Origin: Bacteroidales bacterium
GTDB lineage: Bacteria > Bacteroidota > Bacteroidia > Bacteroidales > JALTDM01
DNA length: 25,142 nt
Reading direction: 5' to 3'
Assembly (NCBI GenBank): GCA_027073875.1
Contig: JALTEO010000173.1
Span: 1 to 25,142 of the forward strand
Part shown: one piece after another, positions 1 to 8,592 of the stretch
Layout of the letters: every line of letters begins with the position of its first letter
Numbering within the stretch: the first letter of the stretch is position 1
Program-made: the position numbers and the translations under genes
Notes under the pieces: model-generated
Told to the model about the DNA's origin: nothing
Databases searched by the model: none
Seen by the model: the letters and a program-made list of their open reading frames with translations, nothing else

Positions 1-1123
1 ATTGCATCCAGCTTTCGGCTGAAGTAACATCGCGTTCATAATGAATAGTTCTATCTACTTGTGTTGTTACATCAGCGGTTGATTCGGCAGAAAAACGACC
101 GACAAAAATATCGATACGGTGATCATTTCCGGCAAGGTAACCATAGTTATTATCTGAATCACCGGCTCCGGTGCTTGATGCAGGAACTTGAGCAGCATCT
201 CCAACCAAAAGCAGATAACAGAAGTCACTGTGGTTGTTATAATAATCTTGAACATAGGACTTGATAGCAGATGCATCGCCAATTGTTGAAACATCTACCA
301 TTTCAGTATAAATACCTTTTTGGTTTTTCCAATCGACAAAAGGTTGCATAGCTGTCATAAAATCACCGTAAGAAATAATTAACATCCTGCCCGGAGTACC
401 TTCCTCAATAGGCGTATATTTTGTTTGAAAAGTGGTATAATTTAAAAAATTATGCCGGTAGAAATCCTGAAATTCAGGTGTTACCAAATGGTTGCCTTTT
501 GTTTCTAAAAGGGCATTTATTTGTGCAGGTTTTCCTGTGGGCGAAACTTTAACAACAATGGTTTTATATATTCGTAGAGTTTTAGTTACAGGATTATACT
601 GAACCGGTTGAACCCATACGGCAGCACCACGATAATTTCTAATTATATAAGGTTTGTTCAACTTAGATAGATTTTTAGGGAAGAAACTATTTTGGGTATA
701 AACTTTACCATAAGTATAAGCAACGGTTGAAGGATCAATATTTCGTGTAATCACGCCTTTTGACGGTGCAATTTCAATATTATTAATTTCAATATAGTCG
801 GAATACTGTATTTCTGCTTGCATCTGCTTGTCATTAGGAATAATTAATGATGTTGAGAGTCGTGGCAGATTAGGAGCTCCTTTTATTTGCATTGGTGCTC
901 CGTCAGGAATTTTAACGGTAAAAGCCACACCGTTAGGTGTTTTTACCTTATGCAGTTTATAACCATTGATATTGAACTGAATTACAGAAACATCTTTTGT
1001 GGTATTCAGTAGTTTTACTTTAGTGTTAGGCGATTGTGCATTGTCAATTCTATTCCAATCCTCGGAGGCAAAATTTGCACTCCAGATTAATAGCCCAATT
1101 AAAAATAAAGAAACTCGTTTCAT
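1..1123 (-). CDS. Gingipain-like C25 family peptidase, N-terminal part (cut by window edge)
   Basis: An open frame runs leftward from the ATG at 1121-1123 and leaves the window after 374 codons. It starts with a signal peptide (MKRVSLFLIGLLIWSANFAS), continues with a gingipain-type propeptide of about 200 residues, and enters the C25 catalytic domain near residue 245. Visible family landmarks are YLLLVGDAAQVP and, further on, DIFVGRFSAES. These match the neighbouring upstream gene's FVLFVGDINEIP and MYYGRFSA. The catalytic His and Cys would lie beyond the window edge, so activity cannot be judged. The gene sits 32 bp downstream of the other C25 gene on the same strand, which suggests co-transcription. 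By family knowledge it is a secreted cysteine protease exported by Sec and then T9SS. Whether it carries a sorting domain is not visible. Confidence 0.85.
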   Translation of the reverse strand, partial: MKRVSLFLIGLLIWSANFASEDWNRIDNAQSPNTKVKLLNTTKDVSVIQFNINGYKLHKVKTPNGVAFTVKIPDGAPMQIKGAPNLPRLSTSLIIPNDKQMQAEIQYSDYIEINNIEIAPSKGVITRNIDPSTVAYTYGKVYTQNSFFPKNLSKLNKPYIIRNYRGAAVWVQPVQYNPVTKTLRIYKTIVVKVSPTGKPAQINALLETKGNHLVTPEFQDFYRHNFLNYTTFQTKYTPIEEGTPGRMLIISYGDFMTAMQPFVDWKNQKGIYTEMVDVSTIGDASAIKSYVQDYYNNHSDFCYLLLVGDAAQVPASSTGAGDSDNNYGYLAGNDHRIDIFVGRFSAESTADVTTQVDRTIHYERDVTSAESWMQ

Positions 1124-1155
1124 AATGCTTGGTTTCGGGTTGTTGAAGATAAAAA

Positions 1156-4100
1156 TTACTGAATGATTAATCGTTTTACAAAAGTTGTGTTATCCATATC
1201 AGCTTTAATGTAATATACACCACTTTGCAAATTATTTGTCATCATCATTTGTGAATATTCTCCTTGATTTCTATTTGTTTTATTTAATAAAGTAGCAATT
1301 TGTTGTCCATTAATATTATAAAGTTTTATCGTTACATCTGATTTTTCTTTTAAGACATAATGAATATTTACATAATCGCTTGCCGGATTAGGATAAATAT
1401 TCAAGGAAGTATTATCAACATTGTATTCATGAATAATCATTGAGCTATCAATAACCGGGAAAGCTATAAAATCGACCCAAGCGGCATCGGCACCTTCTGC
1501 ACTACTTTCATCTTTGTAATATGTCCATTTTAGAGTATGTTTGCCTGTTGTAAGGTAGTAAGCTTCTCTGCTCCAATCAACATTACCATCCCATTGCCCT
1601 TTTACATTACCATCAATTTCAAATTTCAAATAATCATACCAATAGCCATCACTGCTATATGGGCTGCTTTCACACGAAACTTTTTTAAAGAAAGAAAGTG
1701 TATCTGCTAAAACAACATTTACATCAATTTCCATAACGGAACTTTGATCATCGGTAATATGTCCTGATCGGGAAGAATTTGTTCCTTCGTAATATGTTGA
1801 ATTATCGATAAACCAAGGTTGTGCACCACTTGTTAACCAATTAAATTGAGAAAAGTCGCCTGTTTCCCAGTCTTCTACAATTAACCCGATTGGTAAAGAT
1901 ATTCTCTTATCGGCAGCATAAGAATTTGCATTGGTTTGATAATAAAAATCAACTATAGAACCGGTTTGTGCTTCCGGACTAATATCAACAGAGAAACTTG
2001 CCGGAACAGGTGTTGTTGTGTTAATGGTCCCTAACGATAGAGACGAATCATTAATTGTAATATTGGAACTTGATGATGTTAATATTCCTGTTGCAACAGG
2101 AGAAACAGAATGTCCGTTATTAATAGTATTAAAAGTTAAATTAACAGTTTCTCCGGGATCTAATCTGCCATTATTATTTCCTGATGCATCATCAATGGAA
2201 ATGGTTGTTACCTGCAATTCAGGTGCTTGAAGCATTACTTTAAATATAGAATTCCATGTGGTATCTGTGTCGCTGGCTTGTAGATTAAAGGTTACCCATT
2301 CCTGATCGGGAATGGAATCAGCAATATGGAATGCATAAGCATTTGAAACTGATGTGTTACTGTCTCCCGCAATAAATCCAAAATAAGCTGTATCATCTGT
2401 AATGGTAATATAAGGATTAGTTGTAGAAATAGTTGTTGTAATGCTATCATCATCTGTATGTCCTATATTTTTCAAAGTCATATCAAGTGTAATGTCCTCG
2501 CTGTAGTCTGCTAAGCCATTATCATTACCTGTATCATCGTGAATAGTATAACTGTCATAAACGATATAAGGTATATTACTTGATATGGTAATCAGTGTCC
2601 CAATATAGGGTTGTTTGTTTTGTTTTGTTACTACAATGTCGGCAGTATCAATATCATTAATTGCAGGGAAAGTTAAAGTTACTTGTCCTGAAGCATCTGC
2701 TATTTGTGCATCTAACAAAACACCGTGGAGTGAAATGGCTACATAAGCATCTTCTTCGGTATTAACTTGTAATGAGGAGATTCCTACAGGTTGCGGCGAA
2801 TCATAAGAAACTGACAAAGATGTTGGAACGGCATAATACGGCATAATAGATGGGTCTCCTGAGATAGAATAAATTTCCCAATAATAAGTTTCCAAAGAGC
2901 TTCCTGCCTCTGTTACTGCCATATCTCCTGCAAAAGCAGTTTGGTAGGTTGTTACATACCAATCGGATTTAGCTTCACCATTGTCATGCCAAGCACGGTC
3001 GTATGCACCCAAATGTTCGTCATACGATGGGTTTGAACTTACATCTGTGGCACCTACACCCCACCAAAAATCTTCGTCCCAGTAAGTGTATTGTGTTCCA
3101 CCACAATAAGCATAACATCCTTTGTTTGGTGTGTAAGTAATTACCTCTCCAAAAGCATCTTCTTCATCAAACTTATTAGATTGGCAACAGTTTCCAATCA
3201 TAAAACCATATTTATGATTGTTTTGCAGGTTAGAAATATCACTTTGTGTAAAAGAAGGATTTGCCCATCCGTCCGGGCTACAATGAGCGGTATAGTTAGC
3301 AAATCCGACACCGTCACTCACATTTTTGTGAATAGAATCGGCAGCACCGGCATCATCGGAAGTTATGGGTGTTCCTGAGCCATAGAGATATTCGTAAACA
3401 TCGGTATAGCCATGAGCAGTATTGAAATAATTGTTGCAACCATAACTGATTTGACCATTAGCATAAGTAGGAGCATTGTTATCATCTACACCGGCAACCA
3501 TTACACATCTGCCTAAATAAGAAGGATCTGGCATGGTATATTGCTCAATTTCAAGTGTTTTATCAATGTAAACCTGTAGTTGAGAAACATTATCAGCAGA
3601 AAACCGTCCATAATACATTTCAGGATAAATATCGTTACTGTCGTCAAAACAAGAATAATACAAATCGGTATAGTGATCATAACCACTTTCACTACTGGAA
3701 TAAGCAGGGATTTCGTTGATATCTCCTACAAATAAAACAAATGTGGGTGCCGGATCGGAAGCTGTTGCACTGTTATATAAATCTTTCAGGTAGTTGTGAA
3801 TGGAAGTCGTCGTATTACCTACTTGCGAGTTATCTGTATAAGCTTCTACAATGTGGAATCCTTTTTTTGTCTTCCATTTAATATAAGGTTGGAGTGTTTC
3901 CTTAAACATTGGGTCGGCAACAATTACCATCTTAATCGGGTATTTGGTCATCGTGTCCCGCAATGCCATTTTTTTGTGGTTTATGAGTGTGGAACGGAAC
4001 ATACCTTCAAAATAAGGAGAATAAAACCTTTTGGCATTTTCTTCCATTTGTGAATAATCAATATGTTCAAAAGAAACTTTAACTACCAGATTGGTTTTAA

Positions 4101-4671
4101 CTTTTAGGGTATTGGTTATAGGATTGTAATCAATAGGATTAAATGTAAGACGACCAATTGTTTTTCCGTGAACTTTGCCAAGTTTTGTTACCGAAGCAAC
4201 TTGTGCTTTACGGAAACTATTTACCTGATATGCTTGTTTGTTATACACGAATGGCACTTTCGAAGGGTCTTGGTTTTTCCTAATTGACGGTTGGGTTGGA
4301 ATAATTTTATTTTGAATGCCGTAGTCTGCAAGATTGATGATTTTTTCATCATAGCTCAAAACCTTAACGCTAACAGTAGCACCTTCCGGAATTTCAATCA
4401 TTTGATTAAACACCGGTAAATCGGGATTTCCTATTTGATTAAAGTTTTTTACCATATGTTCCGAAAAAAGCTGTGTAAAATTGCCCTTTTTGGTGGCAAC
4501 TGTAAACGATTGTATTTTGGAAATATTCAAAACGCCAACAAATTCATTGGATCTATTCTCAATTAGCTTAAAATCGTTGTGTCCTGTTCCAACAATAATT
4601 TTGGCTGATTGACTAAATGATTGACTAATGAAAAAGAGTGATACAACTACTAAGAATGTGATTTTCTGCAT
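1156..4671 (-). CDS. Secreted gingipain-like C25 cysteine peptidase with T9SS sorting domain
   Basis: This 1171-residue protein has a signal peptide (MQKITFLVVVSLFFISQS), a propeptide to about residue 235, and a C25 peptidase domain at about 240-610. His463 in NYTAHC and Cys496 in GNCCQSNKF are the likely catalytic pair by alignment to the gingipain H..C motifs. An Ig-like segment follows, then two repeated domains opening with DDTGNDNGLADYSE and DDASGNNNGRLDPGE, then a jelly-roll-like domain (about 935-1075). The protein ends in a type A sorting domain beginning IYPNPASDYV and ending VKRLIIQ. I start it at the ATG at 4671 because the upstream in-frame TTG (4704) precedes the predicted -7 element and would spoil the signal peptide. 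It is probably a cell-surface or secreted protease. Its substrate specificity is not visible. Confidence 0.92.
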   Translation of the reverse strand: MQKITFLVVVSLFFISQSFSQSAKIIVGTGHNDFKLIENRSNEFVGVLNISKIQSFTVATKKGNFTQLFSEHMVKNFNQIGNPDLPVFNQMIEIPEGATVSVKVLSYDEKIINLADYGIQNKIIPTQPSIRKNQDPSKVPFVYNKQAYQVNSFRKAQVASVTKLGKVHGKTIGRLTFNPIDYNPITNTLKVKTNLVVKVSFEHIDYSQMEENAKRFYSPYFEGMFRSTLINHKKMALRDTMTKYPIKMVIVADPMFKETLQPYIKWKTKKGFHIVEAYTDNSQVGNTTTSIHNYLKDLYNSATASDPAPTFVLFVGDINEIPAYSSSESGYDHYTDLYYSCFDDSNDIYPEMYYGRFSADNVSQLQVYIDKTLEIEQYTMPDPSYLGRCVMVAGVDDNNAPTYANGQISYGCNNYFNTAHGYTDVYEYLYGSGTPITSDDAGAADSIHKNVSDGVGFANYTAHCSPDGWANPSFTQSDISNLQNNHKYGFMIGNCCQSNKFDEEDAFGEVITYTPNKGCYAYCGGTQYTYWDEDFWWGVGATDVSSNPSYDEHLGAYDRAWHDNGEAKSDWYVTTYQTAFAGDMAVTEAGSSLETYYWEIYSISGDPSIMPYYAVPTSLSVSYDSPQPVGISSLQVNTEEDAYVAISLHGVLLDAQIADASGQVTLTFPAINDIDTADIVVTKQNKQPYIGTLITISSNIPYIVYDSYTIHDDTGNDNGLADYSEDITLDMTLKNIGHTDDDSITTTISTTNPYITITDDTAYFGFIAGDSNTSVSNAYAFHIADSIPDQEWVTFNLQASDTDTTWNSIFKVMLQAPELQVTTISIDDASGNNNGRLDPGETVNLTFNTINNGHSVSPVATGILTSSSSNITINDSSLSLGTINTTTPVPASFSVDISPEAQTGSIVDFYYQTNANSYAADKRISLPIGLIVEDWETGDFSQFNWLTSGAQPWFIDNSTYYEGTNSSRSGHITDDQSSVMEIDVNVVLADTLSFFKKVSCESSPYSSDGYWYDYLKFEIDGNVKGQWDGNVDWSREAYYLTTGKHTLKWTYYKDESSAEGADAAWVDFIAFPVIDSSMIIHEYNVDNTSLNIYPNPASDYVNIHYVLKEKSDVTIKLYNINGQQIATLLNKTNRNQGEYSQMMMTNNLQSGVYYIKADMDNTTFVKRLIIQ

Positions 4672-4691
4672 AAGGATAAATTTTATTATTA

Positions 4692-4699
4692 CAAAAGTA
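4692..4699 (-). promoter_or_regulatory. Bacteroidota -7 promoter element for the C25 peptidase gene
   Basis: On the minus strand this reads TACTTTTG, an exact TAnnTTTG match, about 20 bp upstream of the ATG at 4671. It implies a short leader of about 15 nt. No clear TTTG -33 box is seen at the usual spacing. Confidence 0.6.
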
Positions 4700-4809
4700 A
4701 ACAAATTTTCAACACAAAACAGATAGGAATATCTCTACAATGTCCCTACACCTATTTTAAAGACTCATAAATACAAAAAAGGTTTCAAAAAGGGAAACAA
4801 TTTTGAGAT

Positions 4810-4975
4810 ATGCTATACAAAAACTAACTACTACATTCCCACGGGCATGTCCTCGAAACTTATTTCGGGAAGTAGGAATCTTTGTCTAAGTGTTCTGTAG
4901 ACTGAGATACCCGCTTTCGCGGGTATGTAAAAAGGGGCGGGTATGTGAAAAGGTGTGAATATGCATGCTATACAA
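4810..4975. repeat. Small repeat-bearing segment flanked by 11-bp direct repeats at the dprA 3' end
   Basis: ATGCTATACAA occurs at 4810-4820 and again at 4965-4975, where it contains the dprA stop codon. The ~144 bp between them hold no gene but carry a hairpin (4907-4926) and a short direct repeat: GCGGGTATGTAAAAAG at 4919-4934 and GCGGGTATGTGAAAAG at 4937-4952. The arrangement looks like a short non-coding element with a target duplication. An 11-bp match in an AT-rich gap could also be chance. Confidence 0.4.
4907..4926. repeat. Perfect 8-bp stem hairpin
   Basis: ATACCCGC, loop TTTC, GCGGGTAT. It lies 41 bp downstream of the dprA stop on the minus strand. On that strand it is followed by no T-tract, so it looks more like part of a dispersed intergenic repeat than an intrinsic terminator. 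Confidence 0.55.
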
Positions 4976-6068
4976 GCCGGAAAAAATTCCCCGGCAGACT
5001 TTTAATAATGCCTTCCATTTCGAGGTTAATGAGCGGAAAAGAAATTTTATTGATAGGAATCTTTGTAAGCTTAACCAAAGAATTCAGATTAAGTTTCTCC
5101 TGATCAGTCAATTGCTTAATGATTTCTTTTTCATCATCAGAAAGATTTTTGAATAACTTCGCTTGAATTGGTTTGGGATTATGCGTATGCCAGCCCATAA
5201 ATGCTTCTAAATCATCAGCAGAATCAATAAGAGCGGCACGATTCGACTTTATCAGCATATTACATCCGCCGGAATTTGTGTCGGTTGATTTTCCCGGAAA
5301 GGCAAATACATCGCGGTTGTAACTGTTAGCCAGTGATGCCGTAATCATAGAGCCGCCTTTTAGGGGCGATTCGGCAACCACAGTTATAGGAGAAAGTCCT
5401 GCAATTACACGGTTGCGACGAACAAAATTAAATGCTTCAGGACGCGTGTCGCTAAAGAACTCGGTAATAATAGCTCCCTGATTGATTATTTCCGTGGCTA
5501 ATTTCCGGTGAGTAGCAGGATAGATTTCTTTAAGTCCGTGTGCTACCACAGCAATGGTTTCGTGTCCGTATTTCAGAGCTGTCTTATGTGCACAGCCGTC
5601 AATACCTATAGCCAGTCCACTAACAACAACCAGCTTATATCCTTTTTCTGTTAAATCACGGATAAGTCGCTCACATTGTGATTTGCCGTAGTCCGATGCT
5701 TTTCGGGTGCCTACGATACTAATTACCTTTTTATTTTTGAGGTTGATAGTCCCCTTTGAAAAAAGAACAGTCGGAGCATCTTCACACTCATTTAGCAGTT
5801 TTGGAAATTTCTCATCTTTATAATAAGTAATATCAATTTTATGTTTTTCGCAAAATGCAATTTCTTGTTCTGCCAGTTTAAGAATTTGGTTGTTAATAAG
5901 TGTCCCGGCAAGCACAGGACCGATGCCTGAAAGTTGTCTCAGCTCTTTTGTTTTTTGTTCAAAAATTGTTTCGGCAGAGCCAAAATGATCAATGAGTTTT
6001 CGGGCAATGGTAGGACCTATCTTGGGAACAAAATTTAATGCAATTGCGTATAAGATTTCTTTTTCCAT
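4968..6068 (-). CDS. dprA: DNA-processing protein DprA (Smf)
   Basis: This 366-residue protein has the standard DprA order. An N-terminal helix-hairpin-helix-like region (about 10-60, with GIGPVLAG) is followed by the Rossmann-like DprA domain (about 90-295), carrying VGTRKAS at 119-125, SGLAIGID at 150-157, RRNRVIAGLS at 217-226, a GGSMITA segment at 238-244, and FPG at 257-259. A winged-helix C-terminus spans about 305-366. In the family, DprA binds incoming single-stranded DNA and loads RecA during natural transformation. Many non-competent bacteria also keep it. The ATG at 6068 is only 9 bp from an exact -7 element, so the mRNA is nearly leaderless. It is divergent from the barrel gene at 6192, and no competence genes are adjacent. 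Confidence 0.95.
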   Translation of the reverse strand: MEKEILYAIALNFVPKIGPTIARKLIDHFGSAETIFEQKTKELRQLSGIGPVLAGTLINNQILKLAEQEIAFCEKHKIDITYYKDEKFPKLLNECEDAPTVLFSKGTINLKNKKVISIVGTRKASDYGKSQCERLIRDLTEKGYKLVVVSGLAIGIDGCAHKTALKYGHETIAVVAHGLKEIYPATHRKLATEIINQGAIITEFFSDTRPEAFNFVRRNRVIAGLSPITVVAESPLKGGSMITASLANSYNRDVFAFPGKSTDTNSGGCNMLIKSNRAALIDSADDLEAFMGWHTHNPKPIQAKLFKNLSDDEKEIIKQLTDQEKLNLNSLVKLTKIPINKISFPLINLEMEGIIKSLPGNFFRLV

Positions 6069-6077
6069 ATTATGTTA

Positions 6078-6085
6078 CAAAAGTA
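6078..6085 (-). promoter_or_regulatory. -7 promoter element for dprA
   Basis: Reads TACTTTTG on the minus strand, 9 bp before the dprA ATG. Transcription would start only about 5 nt before the start codon. No convincing -33 box is visible. Confidence 0.6.
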
Positions 6086-6156
6086 ATTTTTATTCATGGA
6101 TTCGATTTACCATCTAAAAAAAATATTAAAGATATTTTTTGATTAAAAATTATTTT

Positions 6157-6164
6157 TATCTTTG
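6157..6164 (+). promoter_or_regulatory. -7 promoter element for the 6192 barrel gene
   Basis: TATCTTTG is an exact TAnnTTTG match 27 bp upstream of the ATG at 6192. A TTTG lies at 6138-6141, but the 15-bp spacing is shorter than the 19-21 bp usual for Bacteroidota, so it may not be the -33 box. Confidence 0.55.
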
Positions 6165-6191
6165 TTAATTCTTAACCAAGAATTTATCTTA

Positions 6192-6845
6192 ATGAAGAAG
6201 TTTTATCTTCTTATAATTATGGTTGGTTTATTTACCACTATTAATTTTTCAATAAAAGCTCAAACATTTATACAAGAAAAAACGCCGGTTCCTGCTAATA
6301 ATAATCAAGGACGAAGTTTCTTCTCAGCCGGTTATGGTATGGGAAATTTATGGCAGCTATATTTGAAAATTTCTGGAGAACAATATGATAACTGTTCTTT
6401 TAAATCGATAGGACCAATCTTTGGAAAATATGAATATTTCATTACTAACAAAATTGGTTTTGGAATGGTTTTTTCCTATGTATCTGCCAACCTTAACTAT
6501 ACAGACACATCGCAAGTCATACAGAAAAACCCACTTATTTTTTATCAGGAACAAATTGACTGGTATAGTTACAGTATATTATTACGATTTAATTGGCATT
6601 TTAGTGAAATGGGAAACCGTTTTGATCCTTATCTGGGTTTTGGTATGGGTTACCGCTTGTCAAATTGGATTTATACTGACAATGATCCCAGCTATAATCA
6701 TGATGATAGTCATTCTGCTCTTATTCCGCTTGGTATGGAATTTACAATGGGTATGCGTTTTATGATTACAAATTTTTTAGGTGTTTATACCGAGGTTGGT
6801 CTTGCTAAAGCTGTGATTCAGGTAGGAGTAGTATCAAGGTTCTAA
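6192..6845 (+). CDS. Small outer-membrane beta-barrel protein, hypothetical
   Basis: The protein has 217 residues from the ATG at 6192. An in-frame TTG at 6162 lies inside the predicted promoter and is unlikely to be the start. A signal peptide of about 24 residues (MKKFYLLIIMVGLFTTINFS, then IKAQ) is followed by alternating aromatic and Gly-rich strands such as SAGYGMGNLWQLYLK, FDPYLGFGMGYRL and MGMRFMI. The C-terminus reads AVIQVGVVSRF, ending in the terminal Phe typical of outer-membrane barrels. The pattern fits an 8-stranded OmpA/OmpW-size porin-like barrel. No specific family or ligand is recognisable. It stands alone, divergent from dprA and convergent with the rhomboid gene. Confidence 0.75.
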   Translation: MKKFYLLIIMVGLFTTINFSIKAQTFIQEKTPVPANNNQGRSFFSAGYGMGNLWQLYLKISGEQYDNCSFKSIGPIFGKYEYFITNKIGFGMVFSYVSANLNYTDTSQVIQKNPLIFYQEQIDWYSYSILLRFNWHFSEMGNRFDPYLGFGMGYRLSNWIYTDNDPSYNHDDSHSALIPLGMEFTMGMRFMITNFLGVYTEVGLAKAVIQVGVVSRF

Positions 6846-6866
6846 TTTAGGGACTTTTTACACTTT

Positions 6867-6937
6867 GAGACCTTTGCAAAGCCCAAAAAAGATTTGGTAT
6901 AAATCCATGATAACAAAATCAGAAGTTCTGAAAAGGT
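6867..6937. repeat. MITE-like inverted-repeat element, copy 1
   Basis: The left end GAGACCTTTGCAAAGCCC and the right end (reverse complement GTAACCTTTTCAGAACTTC) are imperfect inverted repeats about 70 bp apart. The right end, 6914-6937, matches the right end of copy 2 (16348-16371) at 21 of 24 positions. It lies between the convergent barrel and rhomboid genes and reaches the rhomboid stop codon. No coding capacity. Confidence 0.55.
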
Positions 6938-7632
6938 TACGCTTTTTTTGTGTTGTCTTCTTCCTTGTAAAAGTAATTTATATTCTGATAAGTTCCGTTT
7001 GTCCCAAATTGATTCAGGTTCTCAAAATAAGTAGTTGAATAAGGAATTTGGGGAATAGTTTCTTTTCTTATTTTAGTGGCTTCTACAACGGCAAGTCCCA
7101 AACCAAGTAATACCCCTGACAAATGCGATTCCCAAGAGATATGAATGTCTTTCGGGAAAATACCGGCAATCATCCCGCTAAACAGAAAGATGATAGCTAA
7201 CGAAACAGCCATCGCACGAAAATCTTTATTCATCAAATTAACAAAAAATAGAAACGAAGCTAAAAAATAAATAATACCACTCAATCCGATATGATATGAC
7301 GGGCGGGCAAACAACCACACCAAAATACCGGAACCAAAGTAGGCAATAAAGAAATAGCGATATCCCCGTTTCGGGAAAAAGAAAAAGAACCCGGTGCTAA
7401 GAATCAGCCAATAAAGCGAATTAAAATAAATATGGTTAAAATCACCGTGAATTAACGGAGCGGTAATAATACCAATTAGTCCGTGGATTGTCCGCGGATA
7501 AATTCCCAACTGATAGAAACTAACGCTAAAGGTAATCTCGTATATTTTAATAACCCAAATGATTGCCAAAACAATCAATGGCACAGTTAAGCTAATGATA
7601 AATCGCTTGTTATCAGTATTTTTTGCGGGCAA
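6937..7632 (-). CDS. Rhomboid family intramembrane serine protease
   Basis: A 231-residue, strongly hydrophobic protein with about six membrane segments and the rhomboid signature. HGDFNHIYFN at 62-71 is followed by the catalytic serine motif GLSG (Ser118) and the catalytic His170 in SWESHLSGVLLGLG. The Ser-His dyad is complete, so it should be an active intramembrane protease. Its substrate cannot be inferred. The only workable start is TTG at 7632: upstream in frame a stop follows without an ATG, and the next Met is deep in the domain. It lies 12 bp behind the ChaN-like gene and is probably translated from the same mRNA by coupling. The C-terminal tail (about 190-231) is hydrophilic and cytoplasmic by prediction. 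Confidence 0.85.
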   Translation of the reverse strand: MPAKNTDNKRFIISLTVPLIVLAIIWVIKIYEITFSVSFYQLGIYPRTIHGLIGIITAPLIHGDFNHIYFNSLYWLILSTGFFFFFPKRGYRYFFIAYFGSGILVWLFARPSYHIGLSGIIYFLASFLFFVNLMNKDFRAMAVSLAIIFLFSGMIAGIFPKDIHISWESHLSGVLLGLGLAVVEATKIRKETIPQIPYSTTYFENLNQFGTNGTYQNINYFYKEEDNTKKA

Positions 7633-7644
7633 GTGTGTTCTATG

Positions 7645-8505
7645 TTAATAAGTTGTAGTCATATCTTCCGGAACAACGACAATAAAGTCTGCCAAATTCT
7701 TTGTTTCGTCCGAAATTGTACTGATGTCTTCTTGCGAAACTGTAGTAATGGTCAAGACCTTCAATTTTGGATTTTGTGCCATCAAGTGCCACACAATTCC
7801 TTGATGTCTATCAGAATGATAACTGCCGTTGTAATGCAAAAAAAGCTTTCCGGGCTTCCAGTTTTTCAAAATAAAATATGCCATAGTAGCATCTTTTACT
7901 GCTTGAGCTTTTGGGAAGTTTGCTGACATATGTGCCGGCAAACCTTTCATATTTAACATATCCTTGTAGCAATCAACATTTTCGTCATAATTGATTGGTA
8001 ACGGTGCAATATATTTTTTTGCTTCCGGCGATAAATCGTTTAATCCCTCAAACCCTTTCTTTGCAACTATAGCGGCATAGCGACGAGGAATATTTGTAGC
8101 AATAAAAGGAAGTTTATTTGTGTTGGCAAAATCCAATAACGGTTTATAATCAGTTGGATAATTAGGCCATAATCGCATTTCGTCGCTAAAACTTTTATAT
8201 TTTATTTTACCGGAAAGATATTCATTCATTATTAATTGGTTATCGGCTTCAAACATTTCTGCCCCAAGCACTAAATTTTCTTTTTTGTCGGCATAAAGAT
8301 TTTTTGTTATTTCAAGTTCTAACCAGTGAGCAATGGGATTATTATGTGATTCTCCATAAAAAACAATATCAGCAGTTTTTAATTTATTAACCATGTCCTC
8401 ATACGAAATAATTTTGCCCGTATTATCAAAAATCAAATAAGCGGGTTTGTCCGATGTAAAAGCAAGTGTGGTTGCAATAATTAGTAAAAAGAATAATTTT
8501 TTCAT
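7645..8505 (-). CDS. ChaN family (DUF399, Tiki-like) probable haem/iron-uptake protein
   Basis: 286 residues from the ATG at 8505. Longer in-frame readings run back across the divergent promoters and are rejected. A signal peptide (MKKLFFLLIIATTLAFTS) is followed by GESHNNP (51-57), GAEMFE (81-86), then ATNIPRRYAA and a C-terminal HYNGSYHSDRHQG segment. These are landmarks of the ChaN family, whose Campylobacter member binds haem and which belongs to the EreA/Tiki/TraB fold group. The usual lipobox Cys is absent: the region after the hydrophobic core reads TLAFTSDKPAY, so this member is probably periplasmic rather than lipid-anchored. First gene of a two-gene unit with the rhomboid protease. 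Confidence 0.75.
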   Translation of the reverse strand: MKKLFFLLIIATTLAFTSDKPAYLIFDNTGKIISYEDMVNKLKTADIVFYGESHNNPIAHWLELEITKNLYADKKENLVLGAEMFEADNQLIMNEYLSGKIKYKSFSDEMRLWPNYPTDYKPLLDFANTNKLPFIATNIPRRYAAIVAKKGFEGLNDLSPEAKKYIAPLPINYDENVDCYKDMLNMKGLPAHMSANFPKAQAVKDATMAYFILKNWKPGKLFLHYNGSYHSDRHQGIVWHLMAQNPKLKVLTITTVSQEDISTISDETKNLADFIVVVPEDMTTTY

Positions 8506-8531
8506 GAGTAAAAGTTTTAAATTTAAACCAC

Positions 8532-8539
8532 CAAAATTA
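8532..8539 (-). promoter_or_regulatory. -7 promoter element for the ChaN-rhomboid unit
   Basis: TAATTTTG on the minus strand, an exact TAnnTTTG match, 26 bp upstream of the ATG at 8505. TTTG boxes occur at 8550-8557, but closer than the usual -33 spacing. Confidence 0.5.
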
Positions 8540-8579
8540 AGGAAAAAAACAAACAAAATAATTTTTATTGGAAAAATTC

Positions 8580-8587
8580 TATCTTTG
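8580..8587 (+). promoter_or_regulatory. -7 promoter element for the Wzi-like gene
   Basis: TATCTTTG on the plus strand, with only 5 bp between its last base and the ATG at 8593. The transcript would be leaderless or nearly so. Confidence 0.55.
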
Positions 8588-8592
8588 CCATA

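Noticed and set aside
61..294. Short frames on both strands at the left edge
   Set aside because: They overlap the C25 peptidase reading frame, which has clear family motifs.
4671..4704. Longer start (TTG at 4704) for the C25 peptidase
   Set aside because: It lies upstream of the predicted -7 element and adds residues ahead of a clean signal peptide starting at the ATG.
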